From Brevundimonas vesicularis (lineage in GTDB: Bacteria; Pseudomonadota; Alphaproteobacteria; Caulobacterales; Caulobacteraceae): a stretch of DNA of 64,000 bases. Both the position numbers and the translations under genes were made by a program. The notes below the pieces were generated by a model. The model made no database searches. It was not told the DNA's origin and worked only from the letters and a program-made list of their open reading frames with translations. The DNA lies in contig NZ_CP115671.1 of NCBI RefSeq assembly GCF_027886425.1, positions 806,001 to 870,000 of the forward strand, read 5' to 3'. This document shows, one piece after another, positions 8,346-16,408 of the stretch. How positions within the stretch are numbered: position 1 is the first letter of the stretch; every line of letters starts with the position of its first letter.

Positions 8346-8821
8346 TCCGTACCCTTCTTGCGGCGACCGCCGTCCTGAGCCTGTCCGCCGCCGCTGCGCA
8401 GGCCCAGACGCCTACCCCGACGCCGGCCCCCGCTGCGCCGCAAGGCGGTCCGGCCGACGTCGGCCTACTGCCCGGCGCGGAGCTGTCGCCCGATTGCGGA
8501 GGGCTGAACAATCTGACGGGGCGGGCCTATTGCGTGACCGCGCAGTTGGGCCAGATCGGCGCTCTGGCCGACGCCTATATCGCCGATCTGGAAACCAAGA
8601 ACTGGCTGGCCGCCGGCGGCGACGACAACCGCGTCGTCTTCATCAAGCGTCGTGAGGCCGGCGGCTGCGACGGCATGCAGATGGTCGCCTTCTACGACAC
8701 CACCAAGACCGCCGTCGCCGAACTGCCCGGCTATCTGGGCTTCGCCACCATTCCAGGCGACGTGTGCGCGGCTGCCGCGGCCGCGACACCGCCTGCCGCC
8801 GCCGGATCGCCGCAACAATGA
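8342..8821 (+). CDS. Small secreted protein encoded between trpB and trpA
   Basis: A 159-residue protein I do not recognise. It has a clear signal peptide (MIRTLLAATAVLSLSAAAAQAQ, cleavage probably after AQA), then a Pro/Thr/Ala linker and a globular part with cysteine-containing segments DCGGLNNLTGRAYCVTAQ, GCDGMQ and GDVCAA, possibly two disulfides in the periplasm, and an Ala/Pro-rich tail. Both ends overlap neighbours by four bases (GTGA with trpB, ATGA with trpA), so it is fully embedded in the operon. Nothing in it suggests a role in tryptophan synthesis; it may simply be carried and co-expressed. Base composition matches the neighbours. Confidence 0.78.
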   Translation: MIRTLLAATAVLSLSAAAAQAQTPTPTPAPAAPQGGPADVGLLPGAELSPDCGGLNNLTGRAYCVTAQLGQIGALADAYIADLETKNWLAAGGDDNRVVFIKRREAGGCDGMQMVAFYDTTKTAVAELPGYLGFATIPGDVCAAAAAATPPAAAGSPQQ

Positions 8822-9660
8822 CCACCGCCCGTATCGACGCGCGCTTCAAGGCGCTGAAGGCCGAGGGCCGTGCGGCCTTCATTCCCTATGTGATGGGCGG
8901 CGATCCGTCGCGTGAAGAGGCGCTGGCGATCCTGAACGGCCTGCCGGCGGCGGGCGCGGACATCATCGAACTGGGCTTTCCGTTCAGCGATCCGATGGCC
9001 GAGGGGCCGCCGATCCAGCGGGCGGCGATCCGGGGCATGGCGGCGGGTTTCGGCCTGCGCTCGACCATGGATTTGGCCAAGGAATTCCGTAAGGGCGACG
9101 ACGCGACGCCCATCGTGCTGATGGGTTATCTGAACCCGATCGAGAGCCTGGGCTATGACGCCTTCGCCGCCTATGCGGCCGACTGCGGCATCGACGGGCT
9201 GATCGTGGTGGACTGCCCGCCGGAAGAGGCCGGGCCTCTGATCGAGGCGCTGGACAAGGTTTCGGTCTCGCTGATCCGCCTGGCGACGCCGACCTCGGAC
9301 GACGAGCGGCTAAAGATCGTGGTCCAGGGCACGTCGGGCTTCGTCTATTATGTCGCCGTCGCGGGCGTGACGGGCGTCAAGGAAGCGAACGCGGATGTGG
9401 TGGCGCCGGCCGTAGAGCGGGTGCGCAAGGCCTCGGGCCTGCCGGTTGCGGTCGGCTTCGGGGTCAAGACGCCGGAACGGGCCGCCGAGATCGCGCGCGT
9501 CGCCGATGCGGTGGTCGTGGGCTCGGCCCTAGTGGACGAGGTGGCGGCGGCGCTGGAGGCGAACGAACCCGTCGCGGCGCGCGTTCTGGCCCGGGTGAAG
9601 GCGCTGGGCGATGCGGTTCGATCCGTCGCCGCTAGTGCTTCCGTGGCGGAAACCGTCTAA
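8818..9660 (+). CDS. trpA: Tryptophan synthase alpha chain TrpA
   Basis: A 280-residue TIM-barrel protein cleaving indole-3-glycerol phosphate to indole, which is channelled to TrpB. The catalytic glutamate is in DIIELGFPFSDPMAEGP and the catalytic aspartate in IDGLIVVDCPPEEA. The phosphate-binding elements GFVYYVAVAGVTG and VGFGVKTPERAAE are intact. The start is the ATG at 8818, overlapping the stop of the upstream secreted-protein gene. accD follows after ten bases in the same direction. Confidence 0.97.
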   Translation: MTTARIDARFKALKAEGRAAFIPYVMGGDPSREEALAILNGLPAAGADIIELGFPFSDPMAEGPPIQRAAIRGMAAGFGLRSTMDLAKEFRKGDDATPIVLMGYLNPIESLGYDAFAAYAADCGIDGLIVVDCPPEEAGPLIEALDKVSVSLIRLATPTSDDERLKIVVQGTSGFVYYVAVAGVTGVKEANADVVAPAVERVRKASGLPVAVGFGVKTPERAAEIARVADAVVVGSALVDEVAAALEANEPVAARVLARVKALGDAVRSVAASASVAETV

Positions 9661-9670
9661 GAGCGCGCGG

Positions 9671-10561
9671 ATGAATGACAAGACCAAGCCTCAGGAAAAG
9701 CGCGGCGGCTGGCTGAGCCGCTTTGCGCCCGGCGTCCGCAAGATCGTGTCGCGCCGCGACACCCCGGACAATCTCTGGGTCAAGGATCCCGACAGCGGCG
9801 AGATGCTGTATCGCTCGGATCTGGAGGCCGCCCTTTGGGTGACCCCGTCGGGTCGGCATATGCGCATCGATGCGCCGACGCGTCTGAAGGCCACCTTCGA
9901 CGGCGGCGTCTTCCAGTCCATTGACACGCCGGACGTGCCGGAAGATCCGCTGAAATTCTCGGACGGCAAATCCTACAAGGATCGCCTGAACGCCGCGCGC
10001 AAGGCCGCGGGCCGCAAGGACACCATGGCCATCGGCTATGGTTCGGTCGGCGGTCAGAACGCGGTCGTGATTGTTCAGGATTTCACCTTCATGGGCGGGT
10101 CGCTGGGCATGGCGGCGGGCGAAGCCTTCATCAAGGCGGCGCGCGAGGCGGTGAGCCGCAAGGTTCCGCTGGTCTGTTTCACCGCCGCCGGCGGCGCGCG
10201 GATGCAGGAGGGCGCCCTGTCGCTGATGCAGATGGCGCGCACCACCCTGGCGATCGAAGAGCTGAAGGACGCCAGACTGCCTTACGCCGTGGTCCTGACG
10301 GACCCGACGACGGGCGGGGTGACGGCCTCCTACGCCATGCTGGGCGATGTGCATCTGGCCGAACCGGGGGCCCTGATCGGCTTCGCCGGACCGCGCGTGA
10401 TCGAGGCGACCATCCGCGAGAAACTGCCGCCCGGCTTCCAGCGCGCCGAATATCTGCAGGAAAAGGGCATGGTGGACCGGGTCGTGACCCGCGCCGAACT
10501 GCCGCGCACCCTGGGTCAGATCCTGTCCATGCTGATGGGCGGCACGCGCGCCGCCGCCTGA
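9671..10561 (+). CDS. accD: Acetyl-CoA carboxylase carboxyltransferase beta subunit AccD
   Basis: A 296-residue subunit that pairs with AccA to carboxylate acetyl-CoA in fatty-acid synthesis. Crotonase-fold motifs are clear: GGSLGMAAGEAF, TAAGGARMQEGALSLMQMARTT (in two parts around residues 170-195) and DPTTGGVTASYAMLGDVHLAEP. The N-terminal zinc ribbon is degenerate: where E. coli has two Cys-x2-Cys pairs, this protein reads DPDSGEMLY and VTPSGRHM, without any of the four cysteines. Loss of these cysteines also occurs in rhizobial AccD, so it is probably lineage-typical. The 3' end overlaps the convergent DoxX gene by 46 bp. Confidence 0.96.
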   Translation: MNDKTKPQEKRGGWLSRFAPGVRKIVSRRDTPDNLWVKDPDSGEMLYRSDLEAALWVTPSGRHMRIDAPTRLKATFDGGVFQSIDTPDVPEDPLKFSDGKSYKDRLNAARKAAGRKDTMAIGYGSVGGQNAVVIVQDFTFMGGSLGMAAGEAFIKAAREAVSRKVPLVCFTAAGGARMQEGALSLMQMARTTLAIEELKDARLPYAVVLTDPTTGGVTASYAMLGDVHLAEPGALIGFAGPRVIEATIREKLPPGFQRAEYLQEKGMVDRVVTRAELPRTLGQILSMLMGGTRAAA

Positions 10562-10959
10562 GACCGCCTGAAGGGCCAGTCGATCGCGGTCGAGGCCCAC
10601 AGGCACCACCAGACGATGACCGGCTGAAACAGCAGGCGCGGGCCGTGATAGGCCCAGCCTAACCCTGCGCCCGACGTCATAAAGTTCACGGCATGCTGGA
10701 TGTTGGCCGGATAGACGCAGACGGCGTAGGCGGCCAGCGCCCATCCGGCGGCGACGCGCAGGCGCGGGATCGTCAGACCCGCCGCGCCCAGCAGTTCGGC
10801 GATCCCCGTCAGGGCCACGACCAGGGCCGGCTGCGGAACCCACGCCGGCGTGATCCGCACGAAGGGGCCAGGGACCATCAGATGCAGCACGCCCGCGCCC
10901 AGGAAGACGGCCGCGAGGACGAGGCGCGCCGCGGTTCTGATCTGCGGCCTGGAAGTCAT
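10516..10959 (-). CDS. DoxX-like small membrane protein
   Basis: A 147-residue inner-membrane protein with about four hydrophobic helices. The pattern RLVLAAVFLGAGVLHL, followed by VALTGIAELLGAAGLTIP and WALAAYAVCVYPANIQHA, matches the DoxX / DoxX-like family of putative quinone-interacting membrane proteins. The function in bacteria is poorly defined (redox stress and membrane-associated oxidoreductase roles have been proposed). The last 46 bp lie inside the convergent accD 3' end. It diverges from folC with a 36-bp gap. Confidence 0.75.
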   Translation of the reverse strand: MTSRPQIRTAARLVLAAVFLGAGVLHLMVPGPFVRITPAWVPQPALVVALTGIAELLGAAGLTIPRLRVAAGWALAAYAVCVYPANIQHAVNFMTSGAGLGWAYHGPRLLFQPVIVWWCLWASTAIDWPFRRSQAAARVPPISMDRI

Positions 10960-10995
10960 GTCGCGGTTCTCGAAATCAGGGGGTAAAGGAGGCGG

Positions 10996-12282
10996 ATGGA
11001 TCCCGTCTCCGAACGACTACGCGCGCGCCACCCCCAGCGGATCGACCTTTCGTTGGAAAGAATGCGCGTGCTGTGCGCGGCCCTTGGCGATCCGCAGCAC
11101 AAGCTTCCGCCGGTGATCCATGTGGCGGGCACGAACGGCAAGGGGTCGACCGTCGCCCTGATCCGCGCCATCGCCGAGGCGGCGGGGTTGAAGGTGCACG
11201 CCTACACCTCGCCCCATCTGGTGCGGTTCAACGAGCGAATCCGGCTGGCCGGAACGCTGATCGAGGACGACCATCTGAATGCGATCCTGGACCGGATCGA
11301 GGCGGTCATGGCCGAAACCGACAGCGAGGCCACGGTGTTCGAAAGCACCACCGCCGCCGCCTTCCTGGCCATGTCCGAGACGCCCGCCGACCTGGCCATC
11401 ATCGAAGTGGGTCTGGGCGGGGTGCTGGACGCGACCAATGTGATCGAGCGGCCGCTGCTCAGCGTCATCGCGCCGGTCGATTACGATCATGCGGAGTTCC
11501 TTGGCACGGATCTGGCCGCCATCGCCTCGGAAAAGGCGGGTGTGCTGAAGGCTGGAGCGCCGGCCGTTATCGCGCGCCAGAAGGAAGAGGCGATGGCGGC
11601 CATCGAACGTCGCGCCGCCGACGTCCATGCGCGGCTGAACGTGCTGGGGGTCGACTTCGACGCCTGGGCCGAGCGGGGCGGCCTGGCGTTCCAGACGGCC
11701 GAACTGTTAATGGACCTGCCGGCGCCGGCCCTGGCAGGCGCGCACCAGATCGACAATGCGGCCCTGGCCGTGGCGGCGGCGGTCGAACTGGACCTGCCCG
11801 AGGCTGCGATCGCCGAGGGGCTGAAGCGCGTGCGTTGGCCCGCCCGGCTTCAGAGGATTTCGGCGGGTCCATACGGCGCTGCGGCCAAGGCGGCGGAGGC
11901 GGAGCTGTGGCTGGACGGGGGGCACAATCCTCACGCGGCGCGGGCGCTGGCGGCGTTTCTGGCTGAGCGTCAGGCGCGGGCGCCGCGTCCCCTGGCCCTG
12001 ATCTGCGGCATGTTGAACAACAAGGACGCGGGCGGTTTCTTCGCTGCGCTGAAGGACAGTCAGGCGACGGTATTCACCGTCGGCTTCGACGGCGCGGCGG
12101 CAGAGCCTGCGGCCCTGGCGGCCGTGGCGCGCGGGCATGGGCTGGCGGCGACCCCGGCGAGATCGGTGGGCGAGGCGCTGGATTTGGCGCTACGCCTGGG
12201 CGCGGGCCGGGTCGCCATCTGCGGATCGCTGTATCTGGCCGGCGAGGTCTTGGGCGCCAGCGAGGAGACCTGGCCGGTCTAG
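10996..12282 (+). CDS. folC: Bifunctional dihydrofolate/folylpolyglutamate synthase FolC
   Basis: A 428-residue Mur-ligase-type enzyme that adds L-glutamate to dihydropteroate and then extends the polyglutamate tail of folates. The ATP P-loop is HVAGTNGKGSTVALIR, followed by the omega-loop segment YTSPHLVRFNERIR and the Mg-binding block IEVGLGGVLDATNVI. The C-terminal domain starts near residue 290 with LWLDGGHNPHAARAL. It lies downstream of the trpFBA-accD cluster, a widespread alphaproteobacterial order, here separated by a convergent DoxX gene. The stop overlaps a small convergent gene by four bases. Confidence 0.95.
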   Translation: MDPVSERLRARHPQRIDLSLERMRVLCAALGDPQHKLPPVIHVAGTNGKGSTVALIRAIAEAAGLKVHAYTSPHLVRFNERIRLAGTLIEDDHLNAILDRIEAVMAETDSEATVFESTTAAAFLAMSETPADLAIIEVGLGGVLDATNVIERPLLSVIAPVDYDHAEFLGTDLAAIASEKAGVLKAGAPAVIARQKEEAMAAIERRAADVHARLNVLGVDFDAWAERGGLAFQTAELLMDLPAPALAGAHQIDNAALAVAAAVELDLPEAAIAEGLKRVRWPARLQRISAGPYGAAAKAAEAELWLDGGHNPHAARALAAFLAERQARAPRPLALICGMLNNKDAGGFFAALKDSQATVFTVGFDGAAAEPAALAAVARGHGLAATPARSVGEALDLALRLGAGRVAICGSLYLAGEVLGASEETWPV

Positions 12283-12464
12283 CGCGTCATCCAGGGCTTG
12301 GACTTGCCGGCGGCGATGCGGGCGGCCTGTTCGCGCTGGAAGCGACCGCCGCGCGGCGGCTTGGCGCGCGCATCCAGCCGGGCGTTCTTCAGGCGCAGAG
12401 CCTTTTGGACGGGGGTCTCGCCGGGGATGTCGTCAGCCGGGTTCGGGGTGTCTTCGTCGCTCAT
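12279..12464 (-). CDS. Conserved small basic protein of unknown function
   Basis: A 61-residue soluble protein (acidic first third, basic remainder) with no signal peptide or membrane segment. The C-terminal part ARAKPPRGGRFQREQAARIAAG looks like a short nucleic-acid-binding or disordered tail. It begins with an ATG at 12464 and ends within the last four bases of the convergent folC. The trxA terminator lies just upstream, so it needs its own promoter or readthrough. I recognise the composition of a Caulobacterales small hypothetical protein but cannot name a family. Confidence 0.6.
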   Translation of the reverse strand: MSDEDTPNPADDIPGETPVQKALRLKNARLDARAKPPRGGRFQREQAARIAAGKSKPWMTR

Positions 12465-12480
12465 GGCGCCATCCTAGCAT

Positions 12481-12511
12481 GAAAAACGCCCGCCGGTCGG
12501 ACCGGCGGGCG
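12481..12511 (-). terminator. Rho-independent terminator of trxA
   Basis: On the minus strand, directly after trxA, an 11-bp perfect stem GCCCGCCGGTC / GACCGGCGGGC with a single-base apex is followed by GTTTTTC. The U-run orientation identifies it as the terminator of the addB-addA-trxA side. Confidence 0.85.
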
Positions 12512-12536
12512 CTTGATCCGACAGGGTCGAAAGGGC

Positions 12537-12866
12537 TCAGGCCTTGACGCCGGCCTCGGCCAGCCATTCGACGATCTTGCCCTTGGGCATGGCGCCGACC
12601 TTCATCGACGCCATCTGGCCGTCCTTGAACAGCATCAGGGTCGGAATGCCCTTCACGCCCAGCTTGGACGGGGTCATGGGGCTGTCGTCGATGTTGATCT
12701 TGGCCACGGTGACCTGACCGCCCAGTTCGTCGGCGATCTGTTCCAGCGCCGGGCCGATCTGTTTGCAGGGGCCGCACCATTCGGCCCAGAAGTCGACCAG
12801 GACGGGGGTCGAGGATTTCAGGACGTCGGCGTCGAAGCTTTCGTCGGTGACTTTCACTGTCGCCAT
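12537..12866 (-). CDS. trxA: Thioredoxin TrxA
   Basis: A 109-residue classical thioredoxin, the cytosolic dithiol reductant. The active site is FWAEWCGPCKQIGP, the cis-proline is in GIPTLMLF, and the length is standard. An open frame extends upstream to 12986 but only the ATG ending at 12866 has a ribosome site (AAGGAG) and the family N-terminus (MATVKVTDESFDADV). The 5' leader contains a 40-nt CAAGYA/GRT hairpin element 14 bases before the start. It is the last gene of the murU-addB-addA-trxA strand and is closed by a strong terminator. Confidence 0.97.
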   Translation of the reverse strand: MATVKVTDESFDADVLKSSTPVLVDFWAEWCGPCKQIGPALEQIADELGGQVTVAKINIDDSPMTPSKLGVKGIPTLMLFKDGQMASMKVGAMPKGKIVEWLAEAGVKA

Positions 12867-12880
12867 AAAGGGCTCCTTGG

Positions 12881-12920
12881 GCGCTATCGCTCGGCGCGCG
12901 GCGCCTCGCTGCTTGAGCGC
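12881..12920 (-). promoter_or_regulatory. CAAGYA/GRT hairpin element, copy upstream of trxA
   Basis: Forty-base element on the minus strand, 14 bases before the trxA ATG. Outer stem GCGCT/AGCGC, internal loop CAAGCA and GAT, nine-position inner stem GCGAGGCGC/GCGCCGAGC with a CGC triloop. Two adjacent positions form a tandem G-A/A-G mismatch, which the copy at 54218 shares at the same place. The ribosome site AAGGAG follows it. Confidence 0.7.
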
Positions 12921-12982
12921 AGGTTGATGTTGGCCGGAGCGTCCGGGTTCGGTCGCAGATGTGGGAGCGAATCGCGGGCAAT

Positions 12983-15900
12983 TCAACTGCTGGCGAGCGC
13001 CGCCGCCAGCAGGGTTTCGGGAATGGGCATCAGCTTGGGCCCGTCGGTCCAGACCAGGGCGGCCTCGACCGGGCGATCGGGATAGAGGCGCTTCAGCACG
13101 GCGACATAGACGGCGGCCTGCAACACATAGGCGGGATCGACCGCCTCGATGGCGTCTGGCGCAGGGCGGTTGGTCTTGTAATCGACGACCAGAACCTTCT
13201 CGGGCGTGACCACAAGCCGGTCGATGCGGCCGTTGATGGCGACGCCGGGCGGCAGGTCCGGCGCGGACCCCGTCAGGGCGACTTCGGCGCGGGAGCCGGG
13301 ACCGAAGACGGGGGCGAAGCGGGCGTCGTCCAGCACAGAGAAGGCGGCGGCGATCATCTCGGCGCGCTGGGCCTCGTCCAGATCGGTCTCGCGCGCCAGA
13401 AGGCGCCGGGCGGCGTCGGGGCGGTCGGCGGGCGCGATCTCGGGCAGGCGTTCCAGCAGCCGGTGGATCAGGTCGCCGCGCCGGAACCGGCCCAGCGCGG
13501 CGCCGCCCGCCTCGGTCCTGGCCAGGGGCGAGGGGGCGGGAATGCGGATCGCGCCGCCCTCCATCCGCGACGGCGAGGCGAAGCGGGCGGCGGCGTCGGC
13601 GGGCGGCGCGGCGGCGGCCCAGGCGGGCAGGGCGGCGGCGCAGGCGATCGCAGCGGCCTGTGTCGGGCAGCGTTCGGGATCGACGCCATAGCGGCGCACG
13701 CCGTTGTCGATCTCACGCACCTGATCGCCCAGCCGGTCGAAGGTCTCTTCGATGATCGACCACCAACTGCCGGCCTCGGCGCCCCGGCTGGAGGCGCGGC
13801 CCATGACGATGACGCGGTCCCGCGCGCGGGTCAGGGCGACATAGAGCAGGCGCAGGGTCTCGTCGTCGGTGCGGGCCTGGCGCGCGGCGCGGGCGTCGGC
13901 CGAGGCGGGGCAGTCGTCCTTGGCCGAGCCGGGCGCCATCAGCCAAGCCTCGTCTTCGCCCTCTGGCGTAACCGCGGGCATCAGGGACGGACCTTGCGCC
14001 TTCGCCTTCATAGTCATGTCGGGCAGGATGACGATGGGCGCCTCCAGCCCCTTGGCGCCGTGGACGGTCATGACGCGGACCTCGCCGCGCGCGCCCTCCA
14101 GTTCGCGCTTCACCTCGACGTCGGCGGCCTCCAACTGCGCCAGGCAGGTTTCCAGATCGACTGCGCCGCGATTTTCGGCGGCCAGCACCTGATTCAGGGT
14201 CTCGTCGATGGCTTCTTCGGCCTCACGTCCCAGCCGGGCCAGGATGCGGGCGCGGCCCGACCGCCCCGTATCGTCCATCCGGTTCAGGGCCTGGGAGAAG
14301 AAGGCGAAGGGATCGCCGCCGCGCGCGCCGATGGCGGCCTGCACCGCATCGCGCGCGCGAGCCCATTCGGGGCGTTCATGCGCCCGGTCGCGCAGGTCAC
14401 GCCAAAGTTGGCCGGCCTTGCGGTTCTCGCGGCCAGCCAGCGCGTAGAGGCCGTCCTCGTCCACATCGCACAGCGGGCTGCGCAGCACCTCGGCCAGGGA
14501 CAGATCGTCGTCGGGGAAGAGGGCGAAACGCGCCAGCGAGATCAGGTCGTCGAAGACGATATGGCTGGACAGTTTCAGCCGGTCCGCCCCGGCGACGGGC
14601 ACGCCTTCGGTTTTCAACGCGCGGATAATCTCCTCGAACGTCGCGTCGCGACGGCGGACCAGGACGATGTAGTCGCCGTAGCCGGCGGGGCGCAGGTCGC
14701 GGGTGCTGCGATCGAAGACGGCGACGCCGCGTTCGACCTGCCGGCGGATTTCGCGAGCCAGGTCGCGGGCCAGGCGCTTGCGGGCGCTGCCGGCGCTTTC
14801 CTGATCGACGGGATCGTCCCAGGCGTCGGTGTCGGGCGCGGGCTCGTCCAGGAACAGGGGCCAAAGGTCGATGGCGCCGTGCTGGCCGACGCGCGCAGGG
14901 AGGTGTCGGGCGATGTCGCCTTGCGGGCCGGTCAGGGCGCGGGTGCGGTCGGGATCGGCGAAGACGGCGTCGACGAAGGCCAGCACCTCTTCGGTCGAGC
15001 GATAGGAGGTGTTCAACTCCGGCCCGGCGAAGGGCTCGCCGGCGCCCTCGGCCAAGGCGAGGAAGGCGCCGCGTTCCTGGCGCAGCCGTTCGGGTCGCGC
15101 GCCTTGGAAGGAATAGATCGACTGTTTCTCGTCGCCGACGGCGAAGACGGTGCGGCCAGATTTTTCGCCAGAGTAGAACTCGCCGGTCAGGGCACGGACG
15201 ATGGCCCATTGTTCGGGGGCGGTGTCCTGGGCCTCGTCGATCAGGACGTGATCGACCCCGCCGTCCAGCTTGTACAGCACCCAGGCGGCGGCCCCGCTTT
15301 GGGTCAGCAGGGCGGCGGCGCGCGCGACCAGGTCGGGAAAATCCAACGCCCCGCGCTGGGCCTTGGCGGCTTCGTAGAAGGCGGCGTGGGCGCGGGCCAG
15401 GGTCAGGACCTTGACCGTATCGTCGGCGACCTTGGCCTTGCGCAGAGCCTCGCGCGTGGCGAGGAACTTGGTCTGAAGGTCCAGCAGCCAGCCGACCGCC
15501 CCCTGGGGCGCCGACTTCGTGCCCATGCTCTTTCGCGGTTCGCCCGCCTGGGTGCAGAAGACCCCGGCCAGGGCCGCGAACCCGGCATAGGGAGGGGCGG
15601 CGACGCTCATGGCGTCGGCGATCTTTTTGTCATTGGCCGAGCCGGTTTCCATGGCTTCGGCGATGCGGTTCCATTCGCCGGGATCGATGAAGGCGACGAA
15701 ATCGCGCTCCAGATCCTCCGGGCTGCGATCGCGTTCGGCGCCGGTCAAGGACCAGGGATCGGGCGCGGTCCCGGCCTCGGCACGGTCGATATAGTCCAGC
15801 AGATCGGCGCGCTTGGCCTCGATCATCGACAGCAGGGCCTGGAACCGCTGCCAGTCCAGCTCGACGGCGAAATGGCTGTAGGCTTGGCCGATGGGGCCTT

Positions 15901-16408
15901 CCGGATCGGCGACGGCGGCGCGGGCCAGGTCTTCGCGCGCGGCGTGGCTTAGGGCGGTCGCAGCCTGGTCTTCCAGCACGGTGAAGCGGGGCGAGACCCC
16001 AGCCTCCAGCGGGAACCGTCGCAGGAGTTTTTCGCAGAAGGCGTGGATGGTCTGGATCTTCAGCCCGCCCGGCGTCTCCAGCGCCCGGGCGAACAGCTTG
16101 CGCGCGCGGGAAAGCGCGGCGTGATCCATCGCCTGCGGGTCGCCGTCGTCCAGCCGGGCCAGTTCGCGCGATAGTGCGGCGTCGTCCAGCACGGCCCAAC
16201 CGCCCAGTTGGTCGAACAGTCGGGCCTGCATCTCGGCGGCGGCGGCCTTGGTGTAGGTGACGCACAGGATGGCGCCGGGATCGACCTGATCCAGCAGCAG
16301 CCGCGCCACCCGGTTGACCAGGGTGGTGGTCTTGCCCGAACCGGCGTTGGCGGTGACGAAGACGGTCAGGCGCGGATCGGCGGCGACGATCTGGGGGGCG
16401 ATGCTCAT
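12983..16408 (-). CDS. addA: Double-strand break repair helicase-nuclease AddA
   Basis: A 1141-residue UvrD-type helicase with a C-terminal nuclease, working with AddB to resect DNA double-strand ends for RecA loading. The Walker A motif is VTANAGSGKTTTLVNRV near residue 20, and motif II is HVLIDEAQDTAPEQW. Motif VI is in LLYVALTRARDRVIVMG. The RecB-family nuclease domain ends the protein with VLVVDYKTNRPAP. The length fits alphaproteobacterial AddA. The ATG overlaps the addB stop (ATGA), so the two subunits are translationally coupled. A long open frame on the opposite strand is a composition artefact. Confidence 0.96.
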   Translation of the reverse strand: MSIAPQIVAADPRLTVFVTANAGSGKTTTLVNRVARLLLDQVDPGAILCVTYTKAAAAEMQARLFDQLGGWAVLDDAALSRELARLDDGDPQAMDHAALSRARKLFARALETPGGLKIQTIHAFCEKLLRRFPLEAGVSPRFTVLEDQAATALSHAAREDLARAAVADPEGPIGQAYSHFAVELDWQRFQALLSMIEAKRADLLDYIDRAEAGTAPDPWSLTGAERDRSPEDLERDFVAFIDPGEWNRIAEAMETGSANDKKIADAMSVAAPPYAGFAALAGVFCTQAGEPRKSMGTKSAPQGAVGWLLDLQTKFLATREALRKAKVADDTVKVLTLARAHAAFYEAAKAQRGALDFPDLVARAAALLTQSGAAAWVLYKLDGGVDHVLIDEAQDTAPEQWAIVRALTGEFYSGEKSGRTVFAVGDEKQSIYSFQGARPERLRQERGAFLALAEGAGEPFAGPELNTSYRSTEEVLAFVDAVFADPDRTRALTGPQGDIARHLPARVGQHGAIDLWPLFLDEPAPDTDAWDDPVDQESAGSARKRLARDLAREIRRQVERGVAVFDRSTRDLRPAGYGDYIVLVRRRDATFEEIIRALKTEGVPVAGADRLKLSSHIVFDDLISLARFALFPDDDLSLAEVLRSPLCDVDEDGLYALAGRENRKAGQLWRDLRDRAHERPEWARARDAVQAAIGARGGDPFAFFSQALNRMDDTGRSGRARILARLGREAEEAIDETLNQVLAAENRGAVDLETCLAQLEAADVEVKRELEGARGEVRVMTVHGAKGLEAPIVILPDMTMKAKAQGPSLMPAVTPEGEDEAWLMAPGSAKDDCPASADARAARQARTDDETLRLLYVALTRARDRVIVMGRASSRGAEAGSWWSIIEETFDRLGDQVREIDNGVRRYGVDPERCPTQAAAIACAAALPAWAAAAPPADAAARFASPSRMEGGAIRIPAPSPLARTEAGGAALGRFRRGDLIHRLLERLPEIAPADRPDAARRLLARETDLDEAQRAEMIAAAFSVLDDARFAPVFGPGSRAEVALTGSAPDLPPGVAINGRIDRLVVTPEKVLVVDYKTNRPAPDAIEAVDPAYVLQAAVYVAVLKRLYPDRPVEAALVWTDGPKLMPIPETLLAAALASS

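Noticed and set aside
12959..15952. 997-residue open frame on the plus strand opposite addA
   Set aside because: It is fully antisense to a gene with clear helicase and nuclease motifs; its Gly/Ala/Gln/Arg-rich sequence has no domain and reflects high-GC third positions.
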